Below, one piece after another: positions 20,869-22,777 of a DNA stretch of 22,777 nucleotides. Each line of letters opens with the position of its first letter. The first letter of the stretch is position 1. Source of the DNA: Thermofilaceae archaeon (GTDB taxonomy: Archaea > Thermoproteota > Thermoprotei > Thermofilales > Thermofilaceae); NCBI GenBank assembly GCA_027027675.1, contig JALVKT010000161.1, positions 1-22,777 of the forward strand, given 5' to 3'. The notes beneath the pieces are model-generated. The model saw only the letters and a program-made list of their open reading frames with translations. It ran no database searches and was not told where the DNA came from. A program made the position numbers and the translations under genes.

Positions 20869-22777
20869 AGAAGGTTTCCCCCTCTTCTTCCTCGCCTTTG
20901 CCTAGAAGCTCTTTTATGAACTCCTTTATTTTTTCAAGTGCCCCCTCCTCTTTGAAAGCTCCGCGGCGTCCGTAGCCCTCCTCCAGGTCCCAGTAATCCT
21001 CTGGAACAAGCAGGCCTTCAATGTCCTTGACGTACTTATACCTCTTGTAAAGTATGGCTGCGACTAGTGAAGACACCGATAACGCCGCGGAAACCAGTAT
21101 TGTCGTCTCCAGTGAGAGGGCGCCGAGAGGCGTGTCCAGGAAAACGTCTAGGAAAACGTTTTCAACGTTTTTGGTGGGGTCTACTATGAGGGATAGCGCC
21201 TGGTTTTTATATTTTATAAAGGCTTTTATACTACTACCGGGAGGTACAGGTATATTCCGGAAAACCACGTACCCGTTACTGTCAGAAAGCGAAGTGAACC
21301 GTAACTTATGGTTCGCACTGATAACTACAAGAGTTATGTTTGCCCCCTCCAGCGGCTTGTTAAACCACCCTTTAACGTGGAGCTTAACGTCCGTAACGTA
21401 TGCCTTGAGCGTCGTGCTACCGTTGGCCAAGCGGCTTGGGTGGATACTCCCCTGATAAACGGGTACTCCATTGCAGCTAACGGTTATAGCCACGTCCACG
21501 TTGGGGAGCTGCTTCAGCACTATTCCCCCGCCTGTAAGCTTGAATATCCTTGTCACGCCGTCGTACTTGGCCGTAAAGTTGCATCCTATTAGCGTGTCTC
21601 CCGTAAGCGTGGTTACACGGATGCTCACATCATAGAGTGGAACCTCAATTATCCAGGAGCCGCCGCTAGAGGGTGTATATGTGTTGCTCCACGTTGTGTT
21701 GAGATACTCTATGGTTGCTTCATACCTGGAGTTTGTGAGTAGGAAGCCTAGGTTTACTGTCCACTGAGCCTTTTCCTGTGGAAGAACGTCCTCCTTCACC
21801 ACGTACCCGGTTCTTTGTAGCACAACTTTTAACCTGAGGCCTTTAGGCAGCGCATAGGACGCTTTGGGTTTGACGATGAGCGTTGTTTTACGTAGAGGTA
21901 GAGTTATGGTCGCCGCTTCACTGGTAATTTTCACCGTCTTCCGTATAGACACGCCCTGCCAGGTAGCGGTAATAACGTATTCCCCTATTAGCGCCTGGCT
22001 AATAGTTACTTCCCCAGCGTTGTTTGTTCCAAGCTTTAGTTCGTCACCGAGTGGGGTCTCCACTATAACGGGGAGCAGGGGGACAGGGTTATTGTCCGCG
22101 TCGAGAAAGACGAGTTTTACACTATTTATAATTGGGATGGTGTACGTAAAAACTCTTTTTCCACCGCTTTTTACAGTAAAGGATTCGTCAATCACCTTTT
22201 TGTCTCTTAGAGTAACAACTACCCTATACGTGCCATAAGGCATGTTTGTAAAAGTTATCGCGTCCCTTTTCTTAAGGTCTATAGACTCGGCTTTTTTCCC
22301 GTTAGACGCGTATATCGTCGCGTTACCATTTATTCCCAGAGCCCGCGTCCCATCAGGCCTGACAAACTTTAGAGTTACCTCCGATGCGACGGGCAGCACA
22401 ACTTTTACCCCTGTTTCACTGCAGTTCACATGTACTTTGACTATTTTCTTTACAACTATTTTACATGTCCAGGAATAACTTGCTTCTACTGTGTAATCTC
22501 CAAAAGGAATTATTAAAGCCTCTCCAGGCTCCGGGGAAAGCGATATACCGTTACCGTATATTTTCACAGACACCCTATACGTGATCGGCTCCTCGTTGTC
22601 ATTAAGCACTGTTGCGACAAAGCTTGTAGTCCTTGTCAATATTTCTGCCGTAGAGTTTGAAGCTGTAAAGGTGAGATTTTTCTCGTATACAAGTTTGCCT
22701 CTCCAATTTACCTTAACTAGGTATACTCCTTCCGAGACGTTTAGTATCTTACAGGTTGTACATTTAGAGCTGAAAAC
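20861..22777 (-). CDS. Membrane-anchored surface protein with repeated beta-sandwich domains (5' end outside window)
   Basis: The frame stays open to the window edge, so at least 638 residues are seen and the N-terminus is missing; TTG at 22639 is only an internal codon. The outer part is a chain of about seven units of 70-90 residues, each starting with a strand like VKLVF or VTLKF and ending in a G-x-Y-x-V strand (GDYTVEASY, GTYRVVVTL, GEYVITATW), as in carboxypeptidase-regulatory-like or Ig-like sandwiches. Many N-x-S/T sequons (NVS, NLT, NST, NCS, NAT, NTT, NFT, NGS, NIT) suit a glycosylated exterior. One hydrophobic helix (about 21047-21116) is followed by a 61-residue, highly charged inner tail rich in Glu and Lys. 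No enzymatic motif is visible. It may be an S-layer-linked or adhesion/structural protein. Its stop overlaps the radical SAM start by 8 bp. Confidence 0.75.
   Translation of the reverse strand, partial: VFSSKCTTCKILNVSEGVYLVKVNWRGKLVYEKNLTFTASNSTAEILTRTTSFVATVLNDNEEPITYRVSVKIYGNGISLSPEPGEALIIPFGDYTVEASYSWTCKIVVKKIVKVHVNCSETGVKVVLPVASEVTLKFVRPDGTRALGINGNATIYASNGKKAESIDLKKRDAITFTNMPYGTYRVVVTLRDKKVIDESFTVKSGGKRVFTYTIPIINSVKLVFLDADNNPVPLLPVIVETPLGDELKLGTNNAGEVTISQALIGEYVITATWQGVSIRKTVKITSEAATITLPLRKTTLIVKPKASYALPKGLRLKVVLQRTGYVVKEDVLPQEKAQWTVNLGFLLTNSRYEATIEYLNTTWSNTYTPSSGGSWIIEVPLYDVSIRVTTLTGDTLIGCNFTAKYDGVTRIFKLTGGGIVLKQLPNVDVAITVSCNGVPVYQGSIHPSRLANGSTTLKAYVTDVKLHVKGWFNKPLEGANITLVVISANHKLRFTSLSDSNGYVVFRNIPVPPGSSIKAFIKYKNQALSLIVDPTKNVENVFLDVFLDTPLGALSLETTILVSAALSVSSLVAAILYKRYKYVKDIEGLLVPEDYWDLEEGYGRRGAFKEEGALEKIKEFIKELLGKGEEEEGETFFG

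Noticed and set aside
22637..22639. TTG as the start of the surface protein gene
   Set aside because: The 46 codons to the window end are open and continue the same beta-rich, sequon-containing pattern.

Overview
The window looks like a stretch of chromosome from a hyperthermophilic archaeon of the Thermoproteota (crenarchaeal) side. The case rests on gene content: eIF5A, aIF2-beta, a GINS subunit, an archaeal NOG1-like GTPase, a HerA-like ATPase, a fused-specificity phosphoglucose/phosphomannose isomerase, genes for the heat-protective solute di-myo-inositol phosphate, and a two-CydA type cytochrome bd oxidase. GTG and TTG starts are common. Shine-Dalgarno (SD) sequences are of the GGTGA/GAGGTG type, and several promoters have archaeal TATA boxes 25-27 bp before the inferred transcript start. 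I cannot fix the order or genus. I saw no rRNA, tRNA, CRISPR array or insertion sequence. Coding density is very high; the longest gene-free stretch is about 240 bp.

Left part, 1-12302: this half is rich in oxygen, peroxide and sulfur functions. In order it holds the end of an MFS transporter (+), a class II glutamine amidotransferase (-), a YeeE/YedE sulfur-compound permease (+) with a small membrane protein (+), a phosphosulfolactate-synthase (ComA) homologue fused to a winged-helix DNA-binding domain (-), a divergent AhpC-type peroxiredoxin lacking the resolving cysteine (+), the two-gene pathway for di-myo-inositol phosphate (+), a flavodiiron protein (-), an unrecognised 292-residue protein (+), and cydA plus the second CydA-like subunit (-).

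Right part, 12303-22777: mostly information processing and central metabolism. It holds eIF5A and a HerA-like ATPase (-), a NOG1-like GTPase (+), a phosphoribosyltransferase/GINS/aIF2-beta cluster (-), a DUF72 protein (+), and a long leftward run of a repeat-containing membrane-anchored surface protein (cut by the window end), a radical SAM/TRAM-like protein, histidyl-tRNA synthetase and phosphoglucose/phosphomannose isomerase.

Best lead: the ComA-winged-helix fusion, divergent from a peroxiredoxin whose promoter carries three TAACC/GGTTA-type half-sites spaced one helical turn apart. A related motif lies before the di-myo-inositol phosphate genes. I infer a metabolite- or sulfonate-sensing regulator built on an enzyme scaffold, controlling peroxide/heat-stress genes; this is not shown. 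Other points are a roughly 100-residue insertion in CydA, a switch of strand base composition near 13.85 kb, and the fact that all six convergent gene pairs overlap at their 3' ends.
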